This document shows positions 15,222-23,068 of a stretch of DNA of 23,516 nt, in pieces (within the stretch, counting starts at the first letter, position 1; every line of letters begins with the position of its first letter). The notes below the pieces were generated by a model. That model was not told the origin of the DNA. It made no database searches and was given only the letters and a program-made list of their open reading frames with translations. The stretch covers positions 1 to 23,516 of the forward strand of contig CAVPOY010000049.1 of NCBI GenBank assembly GCA_963707135.1, given 5' to 3'. Position numbers and translations under genes: made by a program. This DNA comes from JBGSTR01 sp963707135 (GTDB lineage Bacteria > Pseudomonadota > Gammaproteobacteria > Chromatiales > Chromatiaceae).

Positions 15222-15364
15222 ATGGCGCACAACGTGCTTCATAGCTGGCACCGGAGAAGGACCCGACTCCGATCAGCATCAAGGACGAACCCGCGCCGCT
15301 CCCCCGATGCGAGACTCGCCGGGGGGATGGCTCGTAAACCCAGCCCATCAACCAGAGAGCCGAC

Positions 15365-15685
15365 ATGAAGAACGACCAGCCATCCCCCCCGAGGATTCCG
15401 AATTGGTTCCCCGAGGCGTTGCGAGTCATGCGCCGGATCGACAGCGCTATCTCTGACCTCGACGGGGCACTGAGTCGTGCGACTGTCCTTGAGGGGTTGG
15501 ACCCGCAGATGAGCGCGCACATGGAGCGGACCCGGGAGGTCCTGCGTACGCTGGACGGGACCCTGACGTTGATGGACGCGACCGCGGGCGAGATTCTGGA
15601 ACGGCTGTTCAACGTCGAAACGCCCCGTGCCGCCTTGGGCGCCGACCGGTACCAGACCGGGGTCGTCTATTCCGAGGTCCAGTAG
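15365..15685 (+). CDS. Small helical protein of unknown function (106 aa)
   Basis: 106 residues, not recognised as a known family. Codon use is strongly coding-like (GC-rich third positions, mixed second positions), and AGAGAG lies a few bases before the ATG. The N-terminus has a proline-rich start (PSPPRIPNWFP), then a long predicted helical stretch, about residues 17-84, with regularly spaced hydrophobics (EALRVMRRIDSAISDLDGAL; HMERTREVLRTLDGTLTLMD; EILERLF) that could form a helical bundle or coiled coil, and a polar tail. No signal peptide, membrane segment or cysteine. It stands alone between nadB and a convergent transporter-like gene. No function is proposed. Confidence 0.7.
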   Translation: MKNDQPSPPRIPNWFPEALRVMRRIDSAISDLDGALSRATVLEGLDPQMSAHMERTREVLRTLDGTLTLMDATAGEILERLFNVETPRAALGADRYQTGVVYSEVQ

Positions 15686-15847
15686 CGAAGTGCTCCGAAC
15701 GCGCCGCCCCGCCGCGACGCGGTCAAACCGGGTCGGCCGTTCGGATCGCGTCTACGTCCTGCAACCAGGCCCCGCCGCGAGACCGATCCGGCTCTACGTT
15801 AGGGCTCCATTCTCGCCGGCTTACATCCATCGAAAGAGCCGGGCCAT

Positions 15848-15868
15848 CGTTTCCCCGGGCGGGGAACG
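15848..15868. terminator. Hairpin between the convergent small ORF and AI-2E gene
   Basis: TTCCCC (15851-15856) and GGGGAA (15861-15866) form a perfect 6-bp stem with a GGGC loop, extendable by CG pairs across a bulged T. It sits immediately after the stop of the minus-strand membrane-protein gene. No T-run follows on either strand, so terminator function is uncertain. Confidence 0.35.
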
Positions 15869-15875
15869 CAATGGG

Positions 15876-17003
15876 TCAGGGTTTCCTTGAGGCATTGGCA
15901 GCGCCCGAGTCCTTCGCGCCATCGCTTCCCGGGTTGGAACTGCCCGCGCCTTGCAGCCAGGCCAGAAACAGCTTGTAACCCAACACCAGCACCACGGCGC
16001 CGACGAACAGCCCGATGATCCCGGAGCTGATGAATCCCCCGATGGCACCAATGAAAATGACCGCCATCGGCACCTGAACACCGCGCCCCAGCAGTATCGG
16101 CTTCAGGATATTGTCCAGGCTGCCGACGAACAGGCTCCAGATCAAAAAGATCACGAAGGTGACCGTGTCCGCCTCGGTGAATACATAGAAGAGGATCGGA
16201 ATCGCGACTGGGAAGATACCGACCTGGACCGTGCTCAGCAGCAACGCGAGCAGGGCCCAGAGACCTGCCGCCGGGACCCCGACCACCAGCCAACCGAGAC
16301 CGGCCAGGATCGCCTGGATCAGCGCGACGCCGAGGATACCGCGGGTCACGCTGCGGATCGTCGCTTCGGCCAGTTTGGTGAACTCCAGCCCCCTATCCCC
16401 GGCGAGTCGCCGCGCGATGGAGCCAACGGCCAGCTGCGCACCGTCGGACTTCGCCAGCAGCGCGCCTGAGATCGCTATCGCGAACACGAATTGCAGTACT
16501 CCGAGTCCGGCCCCCGCCGCCACGCCGGCGAGCCACTTGAGGGAGGCCTTGAGGTACGGGGCGATCTGGGTCAGGGCCGCCTCCAGATTCGAGGACGCCT
16601 GGCGCCAGAACGCGTCGATGGTCCCGCCGATCAGCGGAACATTCGCGACGCCTTCGGGCGGCGGCGGAACACGGATGGCTCCCTCGTCAAATGCACGGAC
16701 CAGGTCCTGCGCCCCGCCGACCACCGAGCCACTGAGCAGGACCGCTGGGACGAGCAGCACGATCAGCATCAGGACCGACACCACGACCGCGGAAACCACG
16801 CGGCGCCCCTGGAGCAACCGGGTCAGCCGCCGGTGTCCCGGGTAAAGGCCGATGGCGATGATAATTCCCCAGATGATGGGCACGATGAACGGGCGCATGA
16901 TCTCGAAGCACCAGGCCGCGAGGATGGCGATCAATGCGATCCGAATGAAGGCCTCGATGGCCCGGTCTGTGAAACGTTGGTCTTCGAGGGATTCGGCGGC
17001 CAA
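15876..17003 (-). CDS. AI-2E family (PerM-like) membrane transporter
   Basis: 375 residues of the AI-2E/PerM/TqsA superfamily (former UPF0118). Members are multi-span inner-membrane proteins; characterised ones export autoinducer-2 or act as Na+/H+ antiporters or permeases, so the substrate here is open. Membrane segments are seen at about 19-55 (two), 68-94, 163-184, 215-270 and 275-350. The family signature DNILKPILLGRG lies before the last helices, and FIVPIIWGIIIAI near the N-terminus. The tail is Gly/Ser-rich and polar. The reading frame opens with TTG at 17003 (TTGGAG about 10 bases upstream); no better start was found. It lies 97 bases downstream of the nmrA-like gene on the same strand. 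Confidence 0.9.
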   Translation of the reverse strand: MAAESLEDQRFTDRAIEAFIRIALIAILAAWCFEIMRPFIVPIIWGIIIAIGLYPGHRRLTRLLQGRRVVSAVVVSVLMLIVLLVPAVLLSGSVVGGAQDLVRAFDEGAIRVPPPPEGVANVPLIGGTIDAFWRQASSNLEAALTQIAPYLKASLKWLAGVAAGAGLGVLQFVFAIAISGALLAKSDGAQLAVGSIARRLAGDRGLEFTKLAEATIRSVTRGILGVALIQAILAGLGWLVVGVPAAGLWALLALLLSTVQVGIFPVAIPILFYVFTEADTVTFVIFLIWSLFVGSLDNILKPILLGRGVQVPMAVIFIGAIGGFISSGIIGLFVGAVVLVLGYKLFLAWLQGAGSSNPGSDGAKDSGAANASRKP

Positions 17004-17100
17004 GCGGTATCTGCTCCAATAACGTCGGCGTGAAAATGAGCATACTAGCAGGCACGGACACCCCGGCCGCGTTGAGCCGCCGAAGGCCCGGACCTGGCGG

Positions 17101-18052
17101 TCACTCGATCGGAATCCGATCCTTGTTCAGCTCGAGCCAGCCGGCGAACGTCGACAGCTCCGGGTTGAGCTCCCGGGCGACAGCCGGATCACGCGCGCCG
17201 CAGAAATCGGTCTCAAACTCCTGTTTGAATTGGAACATGTTCCCCAGATCCTCGGCGCCCGGAAAACCGAATCCGCGATATGCCGCCGGCGTCACCGCGT
17301 TGTAGCGGACCTGCTGACCCAACGCCTCACCAAGCGCCGCCGCCATCTGGCCACCGGTAAGCTGCTCTCCGGCGATGCCGACCCGCTTGCCGATGTATTC
17401 ACGGCCCCGCCGGAAGACACCCAGGGCGCACCGACCGATGTCCTCGGCAGCGATTCCAGGCAACCGCTTATCCGCCATCGGTAGCGTGAATTCGAGGACA
17501 CCGTCCGCCCCTTTTCGGGGTCCCATTCCGAAGTTGAATCAGATTGTCCCAGTAGAAGGATGTCAGCAGGAAGGTGGTCGGAACGCCGAGGTCGGTGAAC
17601 AGGTGGTCGGACTCGCCCTTGGCGTCGAAGTGCGGCACCTTGTACTTGCCCATCAGGGTCGGCATGCGGTCGTCCGACAGCGGCACCCAGCGGCGGGTAT
17701 CCTCCAACGTGGACCAGATCGCGTGCTGCACACCGGCCGCCTTCGCGGCCCGGGCCATGTTCCCGGCCTCGGCGATCTCCTTCTCGGGCGAAAAATGCGC
17801 CCAAAAGAAGGTCACGAAGAAGGCGCCGTGGGCACCGTCCAGTGCCCGCTCCAGGCTGGCCTCGTCATCCACATCGGCTGCCACTACCTCGACTCCCCTT
17901 GCGGCGAGCGCGCTCGCCTTTTCAGAGCCCGGATCGCGAGTGATCGCCCTTGCGGTAAACGCCCCCGACGGGTCGCTGAGGATCGCACGAACCAGTCCAC
18001 CGCCCTGGGAACCGGTAGCACCGAGTACCGCGATTATCTTGGTATCTGGCAT
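17101..18052 (-). pseudogene. NmrA-like NAD(P)-binding protein, frameshifted
   Basis: Two minus-strand reading frames together make one NmrA/HSCARG-type protein of about 316 residues, a Rossmann-fold atypical short-chain dehydrogenase usually acting as a redox (NADPH) sensor. The first part, from ATG 18052 (GGAG 8 bases upstream), has the nucleotide motif GATGSQGGG (11-19), ITRDPGSEKA, FFVTFFWAHFSPEKEI and TTFLLTSFYWDNLIQ. The second part continues FGMGPRKGADGVLEFTLPM, LPGIAAEDIGRCALGVF, GIAGEQLTGGQM, RGFGFPGAEDLGNMFQF and ends LELNKDRIPIE. One extra base near 17533-17536 separates the frames; removing a C restores the family sequence. Without correction the first frame would read through to about 194 residues. 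Sequencing error or recent inactivation are both possible. Upstream inverted repeats suggest repression. Confidence 0.85.
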
Positions 18053-18085
18053 GAGATTTCTCCAGTTTGCTTTTGTCTTTTCGTA

Positions 18086-18112
18086 AGAAAACGTTCGTCA
18101 ATCGCGTTTTCT
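18086..18112 (-). promoter_or_regulatory. Candidate operator upstream of the nmrA-like gene
   Basis: Perfect inverted repeat AGAAAACG (18086-18093) and CGTTTTCT (18105-18112) with an 11-base spacer, 34-60 bases before the nmrA-like ATG. The spacer contains TTGACG on the minus strand (18101-18096), which resembles a -35 box. A repressor on this site would block the promoter. The repeat is observed; the role is inferred. Confidence 0.5.
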
Positions 18113-18114
18113 GA

Positions 18115-18140
18115 AATCCGGGGATCGCGATTCCCGGATT
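18115..18140. repeat. 26-base palindrome
   Basis: AATCCGGG (18115-18122) and CCCGGATT (18133-18140) flank an ATCGCGAT core, palindromic except for the two bases next to the core. It lies just beyond the operator-like repeat and may be a second regulator site or the end structure of the neighbouring IS remnant. Confidence 0.45.
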
Positions 18141-18141
18141 G

Positions 18142-18390
18142 GGAGCTTATCAGCTCCACGGATGGACGTACTTTTGCACTATCTTCCAGTACATTACCGT
18201 GCACTCATCAACCGCCCTCTCGTATCAGACGGGTATAGTTACACCCCCCTTGTAGTGCGTTAGGGCTCTCGTACTCGTCCATCGGTATTCTCCCGGTCGT
18301 GCGCGTTGGCGGCTCACGACGCGGAGTCTCCCCCCATGGACCCGCTGAAGTGTCAGAATTCCACTGCCTCCCCGGCAGAGCCGGGGAACT
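18142..18390 (-). mobile_element. Probable decayed IS200/IS605-type element
   Basis: Approximate limits. A hairpin with loop AGA and 7-8-bp arms (18369-18387, TCCCCGGC/GCCGGGGA) stands about 90 bases before a short minus-strand reading frame starting at ATG 18282 with GGGAG upstream. It opens MDEYES, and, mixing frames, continues L-T-H-Y-K-G-G-C-N-Y, very like the start of IS200/IS605 TnpA transposases (YESLSHTKWDCKYHVVF). It stops after 24 codons at 18208. A second hairpin, GGAGCT-TATC-AGCTCC (18142-18157), is where a right-end structure would be. IS200/IS605 elements carry such subterminal hairpins instead of inverted repeats. The tnpA catalytic HUH and Tyr regions are missing, so it would be a dead internal-deletion derivative. 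Confidence 0.5.
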
Positions 18391-18665
18391 TCCGATTTTG
18401 TTGGTCCGCCGGCCGCCGCCGCAACCGCCAGTCTGTCTCGGACGAAACGTGACGCAATCCGATGTTTGGGATTAGCGGCAGGTTCGGCGTTACACTTCAC
18501 CGGCCTTAACCGTCGCGGCACCCGTGTTGCTCCGCAGCATGACAACGCGCTGCCGTCAAGAGAGCCCTCAGTTTCCGAGGCATCTTCTCGAAGGGACGAG
18601 GGGGACTTAAGGCGAGACTTCGGCACCTATTGCGACAGCAAGCACAACAACCAAAGGAGCTAACC
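18391..18665 (+). other. phaB upstream region
   Basis: 275 bases with no convincing gene. A loose promoter candidate is TTGGGA near 18469 with TACACT around 18492-18497 (spacing 19, longer than ideal). The minus-strand open frame crossing it has no recognisable similarity and runs into the IS-like segment. The ribosome binding site AAGGAG for phaB is at 18654-18659. Confidence 0.4.
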
Positions 18666-19388
18666 ATGAGCAGAGTGGCACTGGTAACCGGGGGCACCCG
18701 GGGCATCGGCGAGGCGATCAGCGTGGCCCTGAAGAACGCGGGCTGCACGGTCGCGGCCAATTACGGCGGCAACGACAAGGCCGCGGAGGAGTTCACGGCG
18801 CGCACCGGTATTCCCGCCTACAAGTTCGACGTCAGCGACTACGACGCCGTCACCGCGGGCGTCGCCAAGATCGAGCAGGACATCGGACCAATCGACATCC
18901 TGGTGAACAATGCGGGCATCACCCGCGACGGCGTGCTGGCGAAGATGACCTTCGAGACCTGGAACAAGGTCATTCAGACCAACCTCTCGTCCTGCTTCAA
19001 CACCTGCCATTCCGTGGTTGGCGGCATGCGCGATCGCGGCTTCGGGCGCATCGTCAACATCGGATCGGTCAATGGACAGGCGGGGCAATACGGTCAGGTG
19101 AACTATGCTTCGGCCAAGTCCGGGATCCACGGCTTCACCAAGGCCTTGGCTCTGGAACTCGCCTCCAAGCACGTCACCGTCAACGCCATCGCCCCCGGAT
19201 ACGTCGATACCGAGATGGTTAGGGCCGTGCCCCAGGAAATCCTGGCGAAGATCATCAAGACCATCCCGATGGGGCGCCTAGGCAAGCCGGAGGACATCGC
19301 CCGTGCGGTGGTATTCCTGGTCGCCGAAGACGCCGATTTCATCACCGGCTCGACCCTCTCCATCAACGGCGGTCAGCACATGTACTGA
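18666..19388 (+). CDS. phaB: Acetoacetyl-CoA reductase PhaB
   Basis: 240 residues from ATG 18666 with AAGGAG six bases upstream. PhaB is the NADPH-dependent short-chain dehydrogenase that reduces acetoacetyl-CoA to (R)-3-hydroxybutyryl-CoA for polyhydroxybutyrate synthesis. The cofactor motif is TGGTRGIG (8-15), then NNAGITRDGVLAKM, NIGSVNGQAGQYGQVNYASAKSG containing the catalytic Ser, Tyr and Lys, and the PhaB-type ending SINGGQHMY. The SVNGQxGQxGQxNY segment and GITRD distinguish PhaB from FabG. phaA and phaC are not in this window. The next gene is convergent. Confidence 0.94.
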   Translation: MSRVALVTGGTRGIGEAISVALKNAGCTVAANYGGNDKAAEEFTARTGIPAYKFDVSDYDAVTAGVAKIEQDIGPIDILVNNAGITRDGVLAKMTFETWNKVIQTNLSSCFNTCHSVVGGMRDRGFGRIVNIGSVNGQAGQYGQVNYASAKSGIHGFTKALALELASKHVTVNAIAPGYVDTEMVRAVPQEILAKIIKTIPMGRLGKPEDIARAVVFLVAEDADFITGSTLSINGGQHMY

Positions 19389-19614
19389 TGCTCTGCGTGG
19401 GACCGGTGGCCAGGGAGGGCATTGCCGGTCGGGCGGCGCGGATGCCGCCGGTGTGGATGCAACTAGAGTTGCGGGCCCGCCGCGTAACTCATTCACCGAC
19501 GTCGAAACGGGTCGCTCTGCAGGCCCGTCTCGTCTTTGCGGGAAAGCGTCGCGCCGGCCCGTTGCGCCGGGCGCGGCCTCCCGCCGAAGACGAATCGGCT
19601 GAAGGGCCGCGGTG
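19389..19614. other. Convergent intergenic region phaB / hemerythrin-like gene
   Basis: 226 bases with several GC hairpins but no T-tailed terminator. The clearest is GGCGGC (19432-19437) with GCCGCC (19444-19449), about 45 bases after the phaB stop. No gene is supported. Confidence 0.35.
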
Positions 19615-20061
19615 TCACGCCTCTACGGGCGCCTCCGCCGTGCCGAGGTTACGAATCAGCGGGTAGAGGTGCTCCGTTTCCCGTTGGATTCGGTCCAGTA
19701 CCAGGGAAAACATCTGATCGGTGTCGGCGATGAAGGCGTCGTGATCGCGGATGGCTAGATCTTTGCCGGCCCCCGAGCACCAATCCTTCAGGTAGTCGCT
19801 GAATATCCGCTTGATCTCCGAGGAGCCCGAGAGAAAGCGCTTCGCGGTATTTCTGACATCCTGGTCCGGATGGGTGATCAGCTTGCCGCAGAGCTCGTGG
19901 TCAACGATCTCGATATGTTCCTTGACCTTGCTCGAGTAGTCGAAGAAGACGTTCCGTGCGCACTCCGTGTCGCACATCGGCCGGTCCCGGATCAGATACA
20001 GGAACACGTTGGAGAGCTCGGTGATCCTATGATTCTGGGCATGCAATTCGGCAATAGTCAC
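19615..20061 (-). CDS. Hemerythrin-like (HHE) domain protein
   Basis: 148 residues from a GTG at 20061, chosen because GAAGGAGG lies 8 bases upstream; a longer frame from 20085 lacks this signal. The sequence reads as a four-helix hemerythrin-like domain: helix 1 with H11 (AQNHRITEL), helix 2 with EHIEIVDHEL (H49, D54-H55-E56), helix 3 IKRIFSDYLKDW with H107 after it, and helix 4 RIQRETEHLYPLI (E128, H131) ending in the family-typical LYPL. Such domains bind a di-iron centre and sense or carry oxygen or NO, or store iron. Additional cysteines C30, C34, C58 and C95 are unusual. Cytosolic, no signal peptide. Gene stands alone and is convergent with phaB. Function is inferred from the helix pattern only. 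Confidence 0.7.
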   Translation of the reverse strand: MTIAELHAQNHRITELSNVFLYLIRDRPMCDTECARNVFFDYSSKVKEHIEIVDHELCGKLITHPDQDVRNTAKRFLSGSSEIKRIFSDYLKDWCSGAGKDLAIRDHDAFIADTDQMFSLVLDRIQRETEHLYPLIRNLGTAEAPVEA

Positions 20062-20748
20062 AATCGCGTCCTCCTTCGGCAACAACGTCTTTCGCAGGTT
20101 GGGAATGCAGGAAACGGAACGAGTAACCTCCGCTCCCTAGTACACGCCCGTCGAGCGCGGGCTTGCTACGCGTGAAAACGTAATCCTCCCGCCGGGACTT
20201 TACAAGCGTCCTCGCCCACGCGCCAGCCGTGCGTCGTTCCCCAATCGGCGACCCGGAGGACGCAACTCGGCACCCCATCGGGCCTCGGCGTTTGCGGCCG
20301 CACGATAGGCAAAGGGCCGACCGCCCGCGGTTGGGCGAGGTCTACCGGCCCAGGTCCATCCGACCGTCCATCCCGGCGGCCGACCGCGTCGGTACAGGCG
20401 ACCGAGCGACTCGTCGAGAGCGCCCGCTCCTGTTCGTTTTCGGTTGGCGTTGCCGCGCGTTCCGGCTCGACCCGCGCCTCAGCGAAGCGTCCGAGCTTGA
20501 ACAACCGATCGCCACGGACGCTCGGCGGACGGTGTTGAGTCTTCAGTGACGGCTCGGTTGCCAGGTTGTCGACAATCTCCAACCCGGCGACGGGGCCGAA
20601 GGCCACCTGCGGTCGTGTCCTTTGCTACACCCTGCTTTCAGCCTGGCCTCGCACTCGCGAGGACTGTCGACGCCAAGTATCCGAGGCGCCGAACGCGTCC
20701 TTTCCTCTTGCACCCGGGCGAGTGATGATTAGCCTTGGAGGTTCCGGC
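20062..20748. other. Long intergenic region before baeS
   Basis: 687 bases without a recognisable gene. Open frames on both strands (for example 20166-20606 minus and 20229-20549 plus) are rich in Arg, Pro and Gly with no family resemblance, as expected by chance at this GC content. Visible structure: a GCCCG/CGGGC hairpin near 20147-20163 and a perfect 10-base palindrome TTGTCGACAA at 20566-20575. The baeS ribosome binding site GGAGG is at 20737-20741. Confidence 0.5.
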
Positions 20749-22215
20749 GTGCATCTTTCCATCCGCACCAAACTCTTTCTGACCCTGCTGCTCGGCGGCC
20801 TTCTCGTTGTCGTCGGTACCCACGCCTTCATCTATTGGTCCTTCCGGCAGGGGGTCACCGAGCTCGCCGATGCCCGGGAGCAGGAACGGATCGGTGCAAT
20901 CGCGGACCGACTGATAGATGCCTACAGCGAAAACCAATCCTGGCAACCGCTTCGGGCGGACACACGCCGATGGATCGCCATTCTGGTCGGAGGCGCGTCA
21001 CAGGGACCCGGGCGCCAGGGGCAGGGCCGGCGGTTCGGGGGCCTGCCGCCCTGGATACGCCACGGCGCCATCGTGCCCGAGGACTGGCCCCCTGCCGGCG
21101 CGCTCGAACACATGCGTCTGCGAGGCCGGCCCATGCCGTTGGAGCTCAGGCTCATGCTCTTCGACGCGAACGGCGGGATCGTCTATGGCCACCAGTCGCG
21201 GCTTGAGGGGATCCGCCGCTATCCGCTGACGCTCGATGGGGAGTCCATCGGTACACTGGTCCTACTTCCTGGACCACCGGTAGCCGAGATCGCGGAGCTT
21301 CAGTTCCAGTCCCGTCAGGGCGGCCGGCTCTGGATCATCGCGCTGGCGATGCTGCTGCTCTCGGCCGCCCTCGCCTACCCGCTGTCCCGTCGACTGGTGC
21401 GCCCGGTCCGGCGCTTCCAGGAGACAGCGCGCCGACTGGCGGCCGGGGACTTTTCGGCACGCGTCCCGGAAGACGACAGAGACGAGATCGGCCGGCTGGG
21501 TCGCGACATCAACGCGCTCGCCGTGGCGCTGCAACACAATGAAAAGGCCCGCGGACAGTGGTTCGCGGACATCTCTCACGAGCTGCGCACGCCCATCGCC
21601 CTGATGCACGCGGAGCTCGAAGCCCTGCAGGATGGGGTCCGACCCTTGGACCGGGCCGCCGTGGACGCTCTGCATGAGGACGTTTTGCGCCTCGGCCGTC
21701 TGGTCGACGACCTCTATGACCTGTCGATGACCGACATGGGTGCGCTGAGCTACCGCATGGAGGACACCGATGTATCGGAAGTGTTGGCGGGCGACATCGA
21801 GTCGTTCCGGGAACAGTTCGCAGCGGCGGAGCTCTACCTCGACTATCGCGACCTCCTGGCGGAGCCGGTGATTCGACGTGCGGACCGCCAGCGGCTGTCG
21901 CAGCTTTTCCGCAATCTGCTTCGTAATAGTCTCAGATACACAAACCCGGGTGGCGGATGCGTCGTGACCCTGGCCCGAAACGACGGGTGGCTCACGGTCG
22001 ACATCGAGGACACGGCCCCCGGTGTGCCGGCGGAAGCGCTGCCGCGGCTGTTCGACCGTCTCTACCGCGTGGAGATTTCGCGCAGTCGCCATACGGGCGG
22101 CGCCGGTCTCGGGTTATCGATCGCCAAGAACGTGGTCGAGGCCCACCAGGGCCGCATTTCCGCGGCGGGCTCCGAACGCGGCGGTTTGTGGATTCATATC
22201 GAGCTTCCGATCTGA
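20749..22215 (+). CDS. baeS: Sensor histidine kinase BaeS
   Basis: 488 residues from GTG 20749, chosen because a perfect GGAGG lies 7 bases upstream and the product then begins HLSIRTKLFLTLLL like a kinase N-terminus. BaeS senses envelope damage and toxic compounds and phosphorylates BaeR. Membrane helix 1 is about 9-30, a periplasmic sensor domain spans 31-192 (with a Gly/Arg-rich stretch near 86-98), helix 2 about 193-212, then HAMP, the dimerisation box DISHELRTPIALMHAELEALQDGVR with H277, N box RNLLRNSLRYTNPGG, and G boxes EDTAPGVPAEALPRLFDRLYR and GGAGLGLSIAKNVVEAHQGRI. These match E. coli BaeS closely. baeR follows after 10 bases in the same operon. Confidence 0.92.
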   Translation: MHLSIRTKLFLTLLLGGLLVVVGTHAFIYWSFRQGVTELADAREQERIGAIADRLIDAYSENQSWQPLRADTRRWIAILVGGASQGPGRQGQGRRFGGLPPWIRHGAIVPEDWPPAGALEHMRLRGRPMPLELRLMLFDANGGIVYGHQSRLEGIRRYPLTLDGESIGTLVLLPGPPVAEIAELQFQSRQGGRLWIIALAMLLLSAALAYPLSRRLVRPVRRFQETARRLAAGDFSARVPEDDRDEIGRLGRDINALAVALQHNEKARGQWFADISHELRTPIALMHAELEALQDGVRPLDRAAVDALHEDVLRLGRLVDDLYDLSMTDMGALSYRMEDTDVSEVLAGDIESFREQFAAAELYLDYRDLLAEPVIRRADRQRLSQLFRNLLRNSLRYTNPGGGCVVTLARNDGWLTVDIEDTAPGVPAEALPRLFDRLYRVEISRSRHTGGAGLGLSIAKNVVEAHQGRISAAGSERGGLWIHIELPI

Positions 22216-22225
22216 CCCGAATCCA

Positions 22226-22921
22226 GTGACCGAGCCCACCGCACAGCAGGTCTTGATTGTCGAGGACGAGGAGCGCCTCGCCCGTCTGGTGGCGGACTAT
22301 CTGAAGGCCGCCGGGTATCAGGCTCACCACCTCGCCGACGGCTGCCGGGTATTGGAATGGGTCCGGAGCCATGAGCCCGACCTGATCCTGTTGGATCTGA
22401 TGTTGCCCGGAAAGGACGGCCTGACGATCTGTCGCGAGCTGAGGGCGACGAGCCAGGTGCCGATCATCATGACGACGGCCCGGGTGGAGGAGATCGACCG
22501 GCTACTCGGACTGGAGCTCGGCGCGGACGACTACGTCTGCAAGCCGTTCAGCCCCCGCGAGCTGGTCGCGCGCGTCAAGGCCGTGCTCCGGCGCACCGCG
22601 GGGGCCCCGGAGCCCAGCCATCACGGCCCGTTGACCCTATGCGACGACAGCCTAATGGTGCGCGCCAAGGGCCGTGAGGTCGAACTCACCGCGGTCGAGT
22701 TCGCGTTGCTGCAGACCCTCTATGCGGCGCCGGGTCGCATCTTTACGCGCGAGCGACTGATGGACCGAATCTACCGCGACCATCGCGTGGTCTCGGACCG
22801 CACCATCGACAGCCACGTCAAGAAACTGCGCCGCAAGCTCGACGGGCTGCTGCCGGAGCGAGAGCTGATCCACTCCGTCTACGGGGTGGGCTACCGCTTC
22901 GAGGATAAGGGGTCGGACTGA
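22226..22921 (+). CDS. baeR: Response regulator BaeR
   Basis: 231 residues from GTG 22226; the frame is open into baeS but the earlier part is not regulator-like. An OmpR-type transcription factor: receiver domain with acidic pocket E13-D14, phospho-acceptor D57 in LILLDLMLPG, T84 and K106, then a winged-helix DNA-binding domain with LTAVEFALLQTL, FTRERLMDRIYRDHRVVSDRTIDSHVKKLRRKL and VYGVGYRFE. ARVEEIDRLLGLELGADDYVCKPFSPRE and RVVSDRTIDSHVK are near-identical to E. coli BaeR, which supports orthology. In E. coli BaeR activates spy, mdtABC and acrD; the spy-like gene immediately downstream fits. Confidence 0.94.
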   Translation: MTEPTAQQVLIVEDEERLARLVADYLKAAGYQAHHLADGCRVLEWVRSHEPDLILLDLMLPGKDGLTICRELRATSQVPIIMTTARVEEIDRLLGLELGADDYVCKPFSPRELVARVKAVLRRTAGAPEPSHHGPLTLCDDSLMVRAKGREVELTAVEFALLQTLYAAPGRIFTRERLMDRIYRDHRVVSDRTIDSHVKKLRRKLDGLLPERELIHSVYGVGYRFEDKGSD

Positions 22922-23068
22922 AGTCGGTTGAACTACCCACGCCCGTCCCCTGCCCTCGGCGCTTCCACAATCTTTCCCCAATTGCTGCACGACTCCTGCA
23001 CCCCGGCAACCTAGCCTCTAGTCGGGAGGGGCCACGACCCCGCTCCAATAAACAGCGGAGACACCAAC
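22922..23068 (+). promoter_or_regulatory. baeR to spy-like intergenic region, possible BaeR target
   Basis: 147 bases. TTTCCCCAATTGC at 22973-22985 resembles part of the E. coli BaeR box (a TTTTCTCC stretch followed by ATTGGC) with a shorter middle; this is a weak resemblance. The ribosome binding site GGAG for the next gene is at 23057-23060. Confidence 0.3.

Larger units (their letters stand above)
15039..15364 (+). other. Intergenic region nadB to small ORF
   Basis: 326 bases with no supported gene. Contents: the candidate terminator at 15150-15174, then a notably AT-rich patch (about 15188-15224) with a dyad, then a GC-rich leader of about 140 bases before the next start codon, with an AGAGAG ribosome-binding-like stretch just before the ATG at 15365. 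Confidence 0.6.

Noticed and set aside
18225..18626. 133-codon minus-strand frame upstream of phaB
   Set aside because: Its C-terminal end is an IS-like remnant in the wrong frame and the rest has no similarity; not kept as a gene.
20166..20606. 146-codon minus-strand frame in the gap before baeS
   Set aside because: No recognisable motif, no ribosome binding site and low-complexity composition typical of GC-rich chance frames.
20566..20748. N-terminal extension of baeS
   Set aside because: Non-homologous; GTG 20749 has a perfect ribosome binding site and gives the normal kinase start.
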